Under the pieces are notes generated by a model. That model did not search any database. It saw only the letters and a list, made by a program, of their open reading frames with translations, and was not told the DNA's origin. A program made the translations under genes and the position numbers. Shown piece by piece: positions 11,001-23,113 of a DNA stretch of 64,000 bases (position 1 is its first letter; every line of letters starts with the position of its first letter). The stretch comes from Entonaema liquescens (taxonomy: Eukaryota > Ascomycota > Sordariomycetes > Xylariales > Xylariaceae): assembly GCA_902805475.1 (NCBI GenBank), contig CADCSX010000010.1:310001-374000 (forward strand). The letters run 5' to 3'.

Positions 11001-14000
11001 GGACTTCATCAGCTACGTCGAGCAGCGCCTTGCTACCCACGCAAGGACAGGTCGTACACAACTCATAGAGACGTACAAGGAGCTTGACGATCCAATACCT
11101 ATTATCAACAAGCTACTCGCCATATATCCCTCAGTAGCTACCCAGCTTATGAACTCCCAAGATTGCATTCACTTTTGAGTCTCTGTAAGCGTCCTAGCCA
11201 AAAGCCGGTACCATTTGTTCCGTGCCTAGACGAAGACTTTGAAGTATGGTTCAAAAGGACTCGCTGTGGCAGTCTGAAGATCTTGACGCAGTAGTCGACC
11301 AAGACGTAGGCAGAGTCTGCATCCTCCACGGACCTGTTGCCGCCAAGCACTCAACTACCACTGAGGAACCCATCAAAGAAATTCTAGATCGCATTCATGA
11401 CGGCTATATAAGCATGCTCACTCAGGATATTTATGACGGAAGTAAAGAGAACATACCTACTATTGAGTATTTTGGGGATAAAATAACGGATACTATTAAA
11501 GATGCTCGCCTCATTCTCGAAGGAGTCGCCATTTCTGAGACTAGGAACGAGATGAAACTATTCATTCCAGGGGCAACACTTCCAGACGAAGCCGAGTGGA
11601 TGCAATTACTTGCAGGCGACCAAGCTACGTGGCGCCGCGCTTTATTCACTACAGATGTCTTCGTCAAGGGATATCGCCTTGAAGCGAACCCACTACGTCG
11701 TCTTCTCGCCCCCTCTCGTGGGATAGTTGTGCACATAGCCCACCCAGAGAATCCAGGCAAAACCATCATCACAGTTGAGGAAAATGTTGGTGGGAAACAA
11801 TTGCCGACGATGAAAATCGGGCCTCTGTCCGGTAACCGCATTCCGTTATATCTAATCGAGCATCGAACTGCACTTACCAGCCCGGTTATCCTCCCCCTTC
11901 TATTTACTTATCATGCTGAGGCGGGCTACGCACCCATCCGCGAAGAAATGGCTTCTCGGGATGAGCGTATCAAGGATTTCTACTACAAGCTTTGGTTTGG
12001 TAGCGATAGACCCAACATACGCTTAGATGCGGCAATGTCCCATATCAGACCCTGGGATGGCGGCGAAACTACCATCTCTAGTCCTGCGATACGTGAGTTC
12101 GCACGTGCAGTGGGAAATACCGCCGAGGCCTACATTGAACGGCCTGGAAGGGATCATCTGGCGCCTATGGACTTCGCTATCATTGTCGGCTGGAAGGCTC
12201 TCATGAAGCCCCTATTTCACGCCGTTGACGGAGATCTGCTGAAACTTGTTCACCTCTCCAACCGTTTCCGCATGATCCCCGGCGCAACCCCCTTTAAGCA
12301 AGGAGATACATTGAACGCAACATCTGAGATCACTACTATTATCAACCAAGACTCGGGCCAAATGGTTGAGGTTTGCGGCACAATCACCCGTGACGGCGGA
12401 AAGCCCGTGATGGAAGTCACATCGCAGTTCTTCTACCGCGGCGTCTTCGCCGATTTCGAGAAGACGTTCCAGCGTAAGGCTGAGCCTCACGTTAGAGTAG
12501 CACTCCAGGGCCCCAAGGAGGTTGCCGTGCTGAAAGCCAAGAAGTGGCTCAAGTTGGAAAGGGACGCCGACGATCTTCTGCTAGGTCATAACGTCGTATT
12601 CAAGCTTCACACCTCCACCCGATCTAGCGACAAGGTCGTATTTGCCTCCGTCGAAACTACCGGTACGGTCGAGGTCGAAATCCCGACTACCAAGGAGCTA
12701 GTCCAGGTGGCGACGGTGAATTACGTCTCCGATGGACCTTCACGCGGCAACCCGGTCTTGGAGTACCTCGCCCGGAATGGGACAAAGCTCGATCAACCCG
12801 TCTATTTCAAACACTCAATCCCTATTCAGAACAATTATAGTAAAGCTCCACTAGAGATCGAAGCGCCTATATCAAACGAGAATTATGCTCGTGTGTCAGG
12901 GGATTTCAACCCGGTTCACGTTTCGCGTGTCTTCTCCAAATACGTCAACTTACCGGGCACTATAACTCATGGCATGTATACTAGCGGTGCGGTCAGGAGC
13001 TTAGTCGAGACCTGGGCGACCGAGAATAATGCCCATAGGATGCGTGACTACAATGTAAAGTTTGTCGGTATGGTGCTCCCTGGAGATCGACTCGAGGTCC
13101 AGTTGCACCACGTTGGGATGGTCTCTGGTCGTATGATTATCCAAATTGAGGTAGTCAAGAGCGACGAGACAAGAGAGAAAGTATTAGTCGGAGAAGCCAT
13201 CATAGAGCAGCCTACGTCTGCATACGTCTTCACTGGCCAGGGGTCACAGGAGAAAGGGATGGGAATGGAATTGTATGAAAAGAGCTCCGTGGCCAGAGAT
13301 GTGTGGGACCGTGCCGACAAACATTTCCTTGACACTTTTGGTATGTCTCACCTCATAATATAGATTCCATGATGCCCTATACTAATTTCATAATGAAGGC
13401 TTCTCGATCCTCGATATCGTTCGTAACGACCCCAAAGAGCTCACGGTTTACTTCGGCGGCGCTCGAGGGAAAGCCATTCGACAAAACTACATGGCTATGA
13501 CCTGTCAAAGCCTCGAGCCGGCCGCAGACGGTACTCCGAAACAGGAAAAGGTCTTCAAGACAATAACAGAGTATACTACATCTTATACCTTTCGCTCCCC
13601 GACAGGTTTGCTCTCGGCCACGCAGTTCACACAGCCGGCACTTACCCTAATGCAAATGGCTATCTTTGAGGACCTGAGAGCCCAGGGTGCCATTCAGGAA
13701 GACAGCGTTTTCGCCGGACATTCTCTAGGTGAATATAGCGCCCTCGCATCTATCGCCAAAGTAATGCCTGTCGAGACGCTTGTGTCAGTAGTTTTCTACC
13801 GCGGTCTATGCATGCAAGTTGCTGTTGAAAGGGACGAGGCCGGCCGCTCGAACTACTCAATGTGTGCAGTGGACCCTTCACGAGTCAGTACACGGTTCAG
13901 CGAGCAGGCGCTCAAACATGTTGTCAAACTAATCAGCAGTGTCACGGGCTCGTTCCTAGAGATCGTCAACTATAATGTCCGCAACATGCAATATGTCTGT

Positions 14001-14429
14001 GCGGGCGATCTACGTGGTCTTGACGTGCTAGGTGGTGTTATGGATGGCATCAAGGCTCATAACGTAGACGTACGTCTCCTTGAGAAAGAAGAGAGCCATA
14101 ATCTCCTGGTTAGCGTGATCCGAGAGGCAGATCGGCTTTCACGAACCAAGCCCATGCCACTGGAGCTAACACGAGGCCGGGCCACGGTGCCGCTCCGGGG
14201 GATCGATGTCCCGTTTCATAGCTCGTACCTGCGACCCGGAGTACAGTCGTTCCGCTCGTTCCTACTGAAGAACCTCGAGGCGAAGAGCATCAGCCCGGAG
14301 CAACTTGTTGGGAAGTACGTACCCAACCTGACGGCCAGACCATTCGAACTTACAAGGGACTATTTCGAGTACGTACATGAGATAACCCAGTCTCCTCGCA
14401 TCGGCAAGGTTCTGGAAGGCTGGGAGTAA
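8062..14429 (+). CDS. Fatty acid synthase beta subunit, frame broken by five single-base losses
   Basis: Exons 8062..13340 and 13399..14429 are joined by a 58-nt intron (GTATGT, branch CTAAT, AAG) in phase 1. Domains: acetyltransferase with GHSQG near residue 300; enoyl reductase (VMIAGMTPTT, then GGRGGGHHS near 765); dehydratase with hot-dog segments (GDFNPVHVS, THGMYTSGAV); malonyl/palmitoyl transferase with GHSLGEYSAL near 1870; C-terminus SPRIGKVLEGWE as in the family. Homology runs through five frameshifts near 10057-10061, 10157-10159, 10198-10203, 11173-11176 and 11253-11256, each a loss of one base in a short A or T run or base repeat. Adding five bases makes the total 6315 nt, exactly 2104 codons plus stop, the usual size. 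It is either intact with local sequence errors or a recent pseudogene. It would supply acyl-CoA together with the alpha subunit. Confidence 0.92.
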
Positions 14430-16288
14430 TTAGGGAATATCGTGATGGTAATAGGAATGGGGGATATCGAAGGGGTGGTATATCTCGGAAACCGGCGTTA
14501 AGAGGCGTTCCATTGGGGTCCGCATTGAGAAGTATCCAATTAGGAAAATTCAAGTCCGCTGTCAACGATATAATTAGAAGTTGTATCCCGAATTTTCTCG
14601 CTTTCCCGTACTTCTAAGCGAAGTTACGACGGCCCTCTCGCATGGATAGCTATGCAGATGCATGATGTGCCGTATCACTTGACTCGGTGGTTGGGCCCGA
14701 GAGCTCTGTCGTGATGTCGGGACTATGTGATATGCGTTCTTGGCCGCAGGATGGCCGCACTTCTCTGCGGATACGGTTATCGGTCCTCACTGTATACCCT
14801 TTTGGGATTTGCTTTCACATTACACCTAATCTGGATTCTATTAGATTAAACAACGTGTTTCCCCACGATATGGTAAATTAATCTTGACAAAGACATTCTA
14901 GCGTCTTCATGTGCTGCTTCTATACATACCTACATTTCTTTCACATAACCATACCTACCTAGGTAGTTAAAGAGCAGTTAAAATTTAAGAGAGGTTATAA
15001 TAAAAGTTATAATGAGATTATACGCCGAGAATCTAAGGGCTATTATATACCAAGTTCTAAAAATAATTAAAGGTCCAGATTTTTTTCTCTCACTTGGGTG
15101 TAATAGACTGATTAATCCTAAAGTTTAAAGTATTTCTAGTTCCGTTCTACGTTATTCTAAAATACCATGGCGCTTGTTTATCCTAACTAGCGGCTCTTCA
15201 TATGTTGATACCGTATATCCGTCTTGGTGCGCCACCGGGCCTTGCTACTTAAAACGGAAGAAATGGGTTGATTCTACGATTGGGTGAATACGCTTATCTT
15301 GTCTTTGCATAATACAAACCAAAAGAACGTACATATGTAGTCAGAATTTACGGACCGTTCCGTTAACGTTTCAACAGTTCTGCACAGCTTGGTTGGCTAG
15401 CCCAGTCTATAACTGTGACAAGGTTGACTTTAACCGACAGGCCTGCATCAAAGTCACGTTACTAGACGGTACCAACGAAGAGCGTTGTACCGCAGCTGGA
15501 CTGGGAACCTTCAGACAGCTGGGTATAAACATGGTCAAAGGATAATAGGTGAGAGATACCCATCCTTTGTGGATCTACGTGGGCCTAGATTTGATGTGGG
15601 AGTGAGTCTAAGTAAAATCCTAGAGTCTGACACTGCAGTTGAGGCTGGTCTGGGGTCGTCGGGGACCCACCACTCCTCGATGAAGCCCTCTTATCGCATA
15701 GAAGATGTGGGAATAATGGTAATCATGGGGCTGCTCTGGGCTGTGTAAAAAAAAAGGACCGACCCCGACGTCCAAGGTACTACATATGTTCTAGACCGGC
15801 TCCCGAGTTCTCGAGTTGCTGCAAAGCCCTCGTGGCTCGGCTCTGCAATGTTCTTCCCCAGGGGCCGCAAAGGTTCGCTGGAATCTATGTCAGACCAGAA
15901 GACGTTCGATTCTGAGCTGTTCCTGATTTGTCAAACTCGGTAGGTAGTCAGCGCTCTATTGATTGGGGGCTTGTATTACTGGTATTGAGATCCAATGAGC
16001 CAGACATATTACTAGACTCCCGTTATAAGATACATTGCCTTCGGCTAGTAATGGACTCCAGCCGGATAGATGGTTCAGGGTATTTAATATCTCAGAAGTA
16101 TTTAATATCCGGCCTGGCGGGTAAGACGACTACAGACTATGAAGGGTCTCAAGTAAGCCTCTCTCGCTACCAAGATCCAATTATTAGAAACCAGCCACAG
16201 TAGCATAGCAGAACTCCTTCAACATCTTCTATAGTCACCTTATACCTACTGATATATGTAATTCCTCTACATCAACATCAAAATCACA
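14430..16288. other. Intergenic stretch, no gene recognised
   Basis: About 1.86 kb downstream of FAS beta. It includes an AT-rich patch (about 14880-15180), compatible with decayed repeat DNA, and one perfect TACCTAGGTA palindrome at 14956-14965. Open frames of 60-90 codons (for example 15485-15748) look random, with no family resemblance. Confidence 0.5.
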
Positions 16289-17064
16289 ATGACGAGACAG
16301 AAGCATACGCATAGCTCGAAGAGTAGGATATCTCATAGTCACGCCGAACATCTAGACTACTATGACTCGAATACTACGACGTCTTCAGATTTCGCCGGCT
16401 TTGTGGATCCCATCTTGGACGGCTCAGCTATCTTCGACGAGCTGTCTCAAAAAAGGCAAGCTAACGCTACGGACTACGCCTAAGAATATCTATCTAATAT
16501 GTACATAACAGTCTCTACTGGATCGATGATACTGATACATCACGGAATCGTATCAATGGAGACGAGACACCAATAACGTCGATACAACACATATCGGGCA
16601 ATATAGCATCAGTGGACCCCTATCCAAATGCTCTGGACAAGTTGAGCAGTGGGATGTCAGATTTTCTAGGCAGCCCAAGTACGGATGATCCGTCAGCAGA
16701 ACGGAATGGAAAGCATCGGTGTTGGGACCATGGATGTAATGGACGCGAGTTCTCATCCAAGAGCAACTTCGTGAGACACGTAAAGGAAAGATCAGGGGCC
16801 AGCACCAAGGGTATCTGCCCTCTATGCGGGGCGATTTTCACCCGTAACTCTGCCAGAGATACACACTTGGCCAAGCAGAGCTGCAACAGGATCCGTCGAT
16901 ATTCCAATGGACGACCGCGCCCCAGCCGGCTTGCAGTCTTGGGTAATCCCCGCTTAGCAGCTGCAGCAGCGGCAGCCACCCAAGATATTCATTGGCAGGC
17001 AGTGGACTGGGGCTCAGGCTCCATGGGCGACTCAGAAGCGGCCGGATTTCCGCCTCCGAACTGA
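16289..17064 (+). CDS. Zinc-finger protein with two atypical C2H2-like fingers
   Basis: Model: join(16289..16443,16512..17064), 235 aa. The downstream frame is open back to a stop at 16495 and lacks an ATG of its own. A 68-nt intron with weak donor GTCTCA, branch CTAAT and acceptor CAG joins it in phase to an upstream ATG exon, so the donor is the least certain part. Residues about 125-180 contain CWDHGCNGREF, NFVRHVKERSG, CPLCGAIFTRN and THLAKQSC, a paired-finger arrangement common in Sordariomycete proteins. The first finger lacks a normal second histidine and the second ends in Cys. An alanine run and basic patch (RIRRYSNGRPRPSR) follow. Its place between FAS beta and the oxygenase makes it a candidate cluster regulator, but nothing in the sequence proves DNA binding or cluster control. 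Confidence 0.6.
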
Positions 17065-19924
17065 TGCCTGCGCAGGGCGCGTAGGGTGAGACAACTTCGC
17101 AGGTACGGTACTGTATTGGTAGTTAGATGGGAACGCTCAGGTACGAACGAGTTCAGACGAAGCTAGGAGACAAACTGGATATACCCCCTGTCATTAAAGA
17201 GCCGTCATCGAATTCGAATTCGAGACGGATACATACGTATATGAGAACATGAGAACGTCACTACATATCGGTTACAGTAGCAGGCGCAGATCACGATCAC
17301 ATCAAGATAATAAGAATAATTCCACCGATCACTGTAACCACACAAGTTTGGAATGTGGTAAAGATCGGTGCCCAATTCCTCCAGAGCCCTTTAAGTTATT
17401 ATTCCTTAGGTGGGGGGTGCGATACCACGTTGAGAACCCTGTGAAGGAATTCACTTATGAATGTTTTATTAAAAAAGGGGTAAGAAAACAAGTTTTATGT
17501 ATGAAGACCAAATTATACCTAAGTGATGTGGCCCATGCCCCCTATTGCCTATATATTTATCGAGCCAATAAGATCTCGGTACCGATTCTTAACTCACCCT
17601 ATACCGTGAGTATAAAAGCGCGCTTGGAAGCAGGCATACGGCACGCGTTTTGATTGTACAATAGAGCTTTTTCCTCACGCCCGATAGGTAAAGGAATTCC
17701 CGCGGCTCTACATGACCATATCAGAATTCGATGTACTTGAATAATTCCCACTCGCCACCTCCCGAGGTGCCCCGGGACTCACCCAAGCTATAGAGCCCAC
17801 TTACCCCATTAGGCAATAGAGAATGTGTCTGATGGCTTCGAAGGTATCAGACGTATTTCTAGATGCAACTTGAAGGTGTGTAAGAAGAAGACAGGTCACA
17901 AAGTTAATAAGAAATCGTCATTGACGCGTATCCTAAAGAGAGATCGGATACGAGTAATGACGCATGCATATGCCAAGTAATATATTCAGTACCATAGCAA
18001 GCCACCTATTACCAACCCCAGATTCCAAAGTTACTTAGTTAAGTCTTTAATAAGTTTATAAACTACTACGTAGGAAGTTTTGTATCTAGGCAAAACTACC
18101 TAGATGGTAACTACCTACGTTAAGGGTCTTTATGAATTTTTAGATTTTGATAAAAGCTTTAATGATAATATGAATAAAATCCTTTTGGTAATACTAAACT
18201 GAGCTGTAAGGCTGCGTCGGCGTTCGGAAACACTCGGAATAACTTCAGTCGACTCTTTTATTCATTTACTGATTATTAATAATGTGAAGAATCTCGATTT
18301 CTTAAATCTAATAAACGGTAGGGCCCCCAAGATGCGTGTGGTTACCTACGAAAAAGCCATTTGGGACCAATAGATACCTTGATGCCAAGAAAAATCGGCA
18401 ATGATTTCCACTTTCAGCTGAGACTTCACCAATGAAAGAGTCCCTAAAGGACAAGAAAGAGAAGAAAAAAAAAATAAAACGAAAAATTTCTTGTTGACGC
18501 TGTGCTTACTACATACCACCTGCATAGAACTGAACTCTTAGCCCGCTGTACGAGAGAAGCAATCGGAATCACACGCCTACCTAGCTCCCATGCAATAACA
18601 CCTTAAGACCTACCACATAGGTATGTATGATGAAACACAACTGCCGAAACACCTGCGAAGCTACCGAATAATGGCAAACCACGCCCTCGGAGAATTTCAC
18701 TAAAGTTCAGGTTAGGTCGCCGTCGACCCAGTCCCATAGGTAACCCGTCACCCCGTCACAAACCCGGGGCGGCCCGAACATACTACTTATGTAAGGTGGT
18801 ATACCATCCTTCACCATTCCATCGACGTCGAGGTTTATTTCGGCGTCCAGGTGACCACAAGTGCGAAAGCGAAGAGCCTGCCATCCTAGTAGCTCTCGAT
18901 CCCCGTGTAGAACCGGGCTTCCCGGGTGAGGAGGAAAACGTACGAGAAAAACTCAACGGTCAGATCAGAGTTGCAGGTCAGCATGACTTTGCGTTTTGCT
19001 GGCCCCCATCCCTCCCTCAAGGAATTCCTCGCGGCTCGCGGCTCGCGGACTAGGTATCTGGGGACCCTCACGACCGAACGAATACGGGTCCCGTCATTAC
19101 GGCTTGGTATCACCTAGTGACTTTTGCCAAGACTTTAGACGTCTGCACCTAGAAGCTGTGTGTGTACGTGTGTGGGTAATGGTGGTGTGTGATTAGCCCC
19201 AGTGGATCGCACAAAAACACGGCATGGCGCCTGGGTATCTACGGATGAGGAGAGCCATAAGGGAATGCTAAGAGCTGAAAGTTGCAAATTTGGAAATATT
19301 AAAAAATGGCTTGAAGTATGGCTGGCTCGGTCAATTGTTCGCTGAGATCCTTTCGCGTCGGTAAATGCCGGCGGCATGGCAATATTCTGGTGGTGGGTAG
19401 CTTATACTCAGGCCGTGTTGCTCCGCATCACCCGCTCCCTCGTCCGTGGGTAGGTCCACGTCGAGAGCGTCGATCATGTCAACACCTGGGGAAGACGATA
19501 CCGGGCAGGATCGACATCACGGCCCCGTCTCGCCGTGCCGTTTAATATACGCTTCCGCTGGTAATCCACTTGCAAGCGCATGAACTTGTCAGAAATCCTG
19601 TTTTTGACCCACGATTCCTCACTCGCTAATTTATCCCTGAACCCCCATCCAGACTTCTGCCTAAAGAACCGCCAGCATCCCCTCAAATATATTCTCTTCC
19701 TTTGCGGCTACACAGCACTTCATGCCTTATCTTTGGTATATTAACAGCGTATTGGGATTTGTATTAACTATCTTGCTACTAACTCCTTTTCAAATGGCCC
19801 GAGAGACACAGACACGCCGGATCTAGAAATGATGGGCACAATCTTCTGCAAGTCTCAAGAGCCATCCCGTCTCGATCACCCCGAGTAACTCCCCTTTCGT
19901 CAAACGACAATTATATATACAAGC
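17065..19924. other. Long intergenic stretch, no gene recognised
   Basis: About 2.9 kb. One frame of 134 codons (17249-17653) and several of 60-90 codons on both strands near 18.8-19.7 kb show no family resemblance or splice structure. The part around 18.0-18.5 kb is AT-rich. I cannot support a gene. Confidence 0.5.
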
Positions 19925-20944
19925 TTAGTCGAAGAAGACCCAGCAGCGAACCTCGATGGATCGGCGCGTCGGCGCATCCTGCGGGCTAGCATCGTCCCAG
20001 AATGCGCCGTGCGGGGAGACCTTGGTCACGTCGGAGTCGAACGAGGAGAAGACGAGAGCTTCGTCTAGGTCGAGCCTACTTACGTAGTGGTACTTGTAAC
20101 TGTTCGTATCGTTTTAGTCTCGTTTTCGGTACATGCAAAGTCTGGAAGGTGAGATGTGGTGCTTACCCTGGGTCGTATTTCACGACGCTATCATGCTTCT
20201 TCTCGCCACGGATGGCTATCCTGGGGTCGTTGGTGGGATACACGCGCGCCAAGTGCGTGTCGTAGCTCCAGCCGTTGACACCGCTGTGGTTGATGAAGCA
20301 GAGAGGCCATTTCTGGATGGGCTGGTCGATCGTGCGCCAGATGTTCACCTGGGCGTATCGCTTGCCCTGCTTAATCAACTCGTCCGCTTGCTCGCCAAGG
20401 ATCTCTCGCACACCATCTTCTCCTGTCACCGCGTCTCGGTCGACGTGGGCGACGGGAAGCGCAGCGTGAGAAAGCTTGTTGGCGGCGAATTCGCCAGCCT
20501 TCATGCTGTTTTGTCGGATGCGGAACACGTAGGGGACCACAATATCGGAACCGGTGATCTGCTTAACCAGCTCCGCGACCTCCTTGAAGTATACATCTTC
20601 GATGTACTTCTTGCCTGGAATGGTAAGTTTCGTTAACGAGAATATCCCGAGTGATTTAATAGCCAGGTAAGTAAGGGGTAAAACATACCTTCAGGTTCAT
20701 TACCAGCCAAGAACTGTTCGGGAGTTAAGGAAGACTTGTGCTTCACAATACCGTATCCGTTGTTCTCGTAGCTTGGCTGGGGGTTCAAGGTTCGAATGTC
20801 CTCAACCTCGATCTTGACCTCTAGAGGGTCGTGCACGTTGGTTGAGCCGCTGGCCCAGTCAATGTATCCCTCTTGCTTGCCGTCCTTAGTACCATTCCAC
20901 ATGCCCATAAGGCCAGTAGTAGATGCAACAGCAGCGGCAGCCAT
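19925..20944 (-). CDS. CmcJ/AsaB/GA4-desaturase-like oxygenase
   Basis: Model: complement(join(19925..20099,20167..20614,20689..20944)), 292 aa, three exons. The introns are 74 nt (GTATGT...CAG) and 67 nt (GTAAGC...CAG), both phase-consistent. The N-terminus is MAAAAVASTTGLMGMWNGTK. Conserved landmarks are YAQVNIWRTIDQPIQKWPL in the middle and, near the C-terminus, YKYHYVSRLDLDEALVF, VSPHGAFWDD and RRSIEVRCWVFFD. These define the fungal hydroxylase/desaturase family that includes AsaB and cephalosporin CmcJ-like proteins; members are mostly secondary-metabolism enzymes thought to be iron- and 2-oxoglutarate-dependent. Substrate unknown. It is divergent from the citrate synthase-like gene across 546 bp, which suggests joint regulation and oxidation of the alkylcitrate or its precursor. 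Confidence 0.88.
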
Positions 20945-21490
20945 TTTAGATGTGAGAGAGAAGTCTAAAGCAAGAGAGGGGATTTGATACTCAAGGAGGA
21001 GATTGGGAGCGAGCGCGATGTTAGGAAATGAGAGCCAACGTCCAATTTCGAGTTAACTGTAATGAATTATATAGCTATTTTAAAGTTCATATCTAAACAT
21101 CTAGAATACTCAACAACCCTATCACGTATGTTTCGCGGCGCGAATATCAGGCCACCGACGGTGAGTGTCAGGATTCGTGGATTTCAGGATCTGGGGATTC
21201 AGGGGAAGAGGGGATTAATGGATTGCGGGATTCAGGGATCCCCAAAGTCCAGCCCTGAGATATGTTGAGCGCCCATTTTAGCCACGAAAAATATGGCAAG
21301 TAATACAGAACGCCAACCATCTCAAATAGTTTGCAAAATAAGAATCATATTAAATGGTTCCTACTCCTAAGATCTATCGTATGTTTGATATTCTTGTTCT
21401 TACTCTTCCGCTCAGTCTCAGTCTCAGTCTCATTCTCATTCTCATTCTTTCGCCTTATCCCGACTCATTTAACACATCAAATTGAGGATA
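20945..21490. promoter_or_regulatory. Shared promoter region of the oxygenase and citrate synthase-like genes
   Basis: The 546 bp between divergent start codons contain no gene. GGGATTCAGG-like words cluster at 21176-21241 and resemble, on the opposite strand, those in the FAS alpha/beta promoter. A CTCAGT/CTCATT hexamer run lies at 21411-21447 just before the citrate synthase-like start, probably in its 5' leader. Confidence 0.5.
21411..21447. repeat. Hexamer microsatellite (CTCAGT)n then (CTCATT)n
   Basis: A run of CTCAGT units changing to CTCATT units, 44-80 bp upstream of the citrate synthase-like ATG. CT-rich leaders are common in fungal genes, so it probably lies in the 5' untranslated region. 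Confidence 0.8.
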
Positions 21491-23113
21491 ATGGAGCATC
21501 ATCTTCAAGTCACAGACTCCCGCACGGGAAAGTCCTACACGATCCCCATACAAGGAGATTATATTCGTGCCGCAGATATTGGCCGAATTGGTGCTCCTGA
21601 CAGTAAAGAAGATTTAGCTACCTCCCTAAAGACTCGTCCACTTCACATCATTGACAATGGCTTTCAACACACAGCCTGTATGGAGTCAAGTATCACTCAT
21701 ATGTGTGTCCCTCTAATAATGCTATACTTATCACCCATTGCAATTCCGATATGCTTACAGTTTAAACAAATAGTGACGGTGTCCGCGGCACTATTCGTTA
21801 CCGGGATTTTCCCATTGAGAGTTTATTCCACGAATATGTTTACGAGGATATCATGCATCTCATTATTTGGGGCAGCATTCCCACTCAAAAACAAAAGGAT
21901 CATGTCCGAGAGGTTATGAGCAATGCCATGAACCCACCTCAAAGTGTCAAAGCTGTTATCTCATCGTTTCCGTATGTGTTACCCCCTTTTTTCAGTGATA
22001 AAGCAGGAAACGTAGCATGGCACAGTATCACTAACTCCAAATCCCAGCCGCGACGCAGAGACCTTTCCTATGATCATCGCTGGAATGAGCGCTTTTGCTG
22101 CAAATGACAGTGTTATCTGCAAGACGCGTCACCAGCAGAGTGCGATGTTTCATGGTCACCTCGAAGTGGCCGACGAGGCCCTCGCACGAACGATAGCGTA
22201 CCTTGCAGCCACAATTTCGCTTATCTATTGCCACAAGAACGACAAGCAATGGAACACACCTGAGCCGAACCGGTCATTACTCGGGAACCTGCTCCTGATG
22301 ATGGGTATCACAGATCCTAACGTGGAGAGGTGTCTGGCTAAACTATGGATCTTGTACGCGGATCACGAGATGACCAACTCAACCGCTGCCGTGCTACACG
22401 CCGGATCAACACTCATCGACCCGGTATCGGCGGTTACGGCCGGCATCATCTGCGGATATGGTCCCTTGCACGGCGGGGCGATCGACCTGGCGTACGAGGC
22501 GTTCAGGCAGATCGGCACGCCGGAGCGCGTCCCACCATTCATCGAGCGCATCAAGGCCAAGGGCGGCCGGCTGTTCGGCTACGGGCACCGTGTATACAAG
22601 ACGCGGGACCCCCGCGTAGCGCTTATCGAGGAGCTATTAGAGGAGCACCGGGAAGCCGTCGATGCCAACCCGCTCCTACGTGTGGCCATGGCCATTGATA
22701 AGTACGCCAACCAAGACGCCTATTTCATAGAGAGAGGCCTTAAGGCAAATGCCGACCTGATGGGCTGCTTTCTCTACACTGCCATGTAAGTGCAACTCTA
22801 CCGTGACATGACATCTCTCGGCGTGCAACAACCGGGTCTTGTCTTTCATCATCGTTCATCTATTTGCCTGTTTATGCTGACTTTCTGCTACCTACCTGGT
22901 TAGGGGTTTTGACACTGACATGATAATCGCTATCACCATCCTCTCAAGGACTCCCGGCGCGCTGGCTCACTGGCGCGAAAGTCTGAGTAAGTAACAGTCC
23001 CCCCACGCTTCGATGCACCCCACATTTGAACTCCTTTACTAACCGGTCGTGCAGCGCAACCGGTGAAGCTGTGGCGGCCACAGCAGAAATACGTAGCACC
23101 ACTGGCGAACTAG
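21491..23113 (+). CDS. Citrate synthase-like enzyme, candidate alkylcitrate synthase
   Basis: Model: join(21491..21702,21774..21971,22048..22785,22904..22986,23055..23113), 429 aa. Four introns of 71, 76, 118 and 68 nt have GTGTGT, GTATGT, GTAAGT and GTAAGT donors, and every junction restores the expected family sequence (for example SSITHIDGVRGTIRYRD). The catalytic triad of citrate synthases is present: His near 278 (GPLHGGA), His near 317 (GYGHRVYKTRDPR) and Asp near 373 (NADLMGC), with spacing close to the classical 274/320/375. The C-terminus has LAHWRES and KLWRPQQKY. No mitochondrial presequence or peroxisomal signal is evident, so it is probably cytosolic and not the Krebs-cycle enzyme. 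Known family members in fungal clusters condense a long acyl-CoA with oxaloacetate. The nearby FAS pair supports that role; it could instead be a 2-methylcitrate-type synthase. Confidence 0.92.

Noticed and set aside
11179..11245. Second intron in FAS beta
   Set aside because: The stretch encodes the expected family residues in one other frame, so it is coding sequence with two frameshifts and not an intron.
17249..17653. 134-codon open frame as a gene
   Set aside because: No family resemblance, no splice or codon support, and composition like neighbouring non-coding DNA.
20785..20805. tRNA B-box-like GGTTCGAATGTCC
   Set aside because: Lies inside the oxygenase exon and has no matching A box or cloverleaf.
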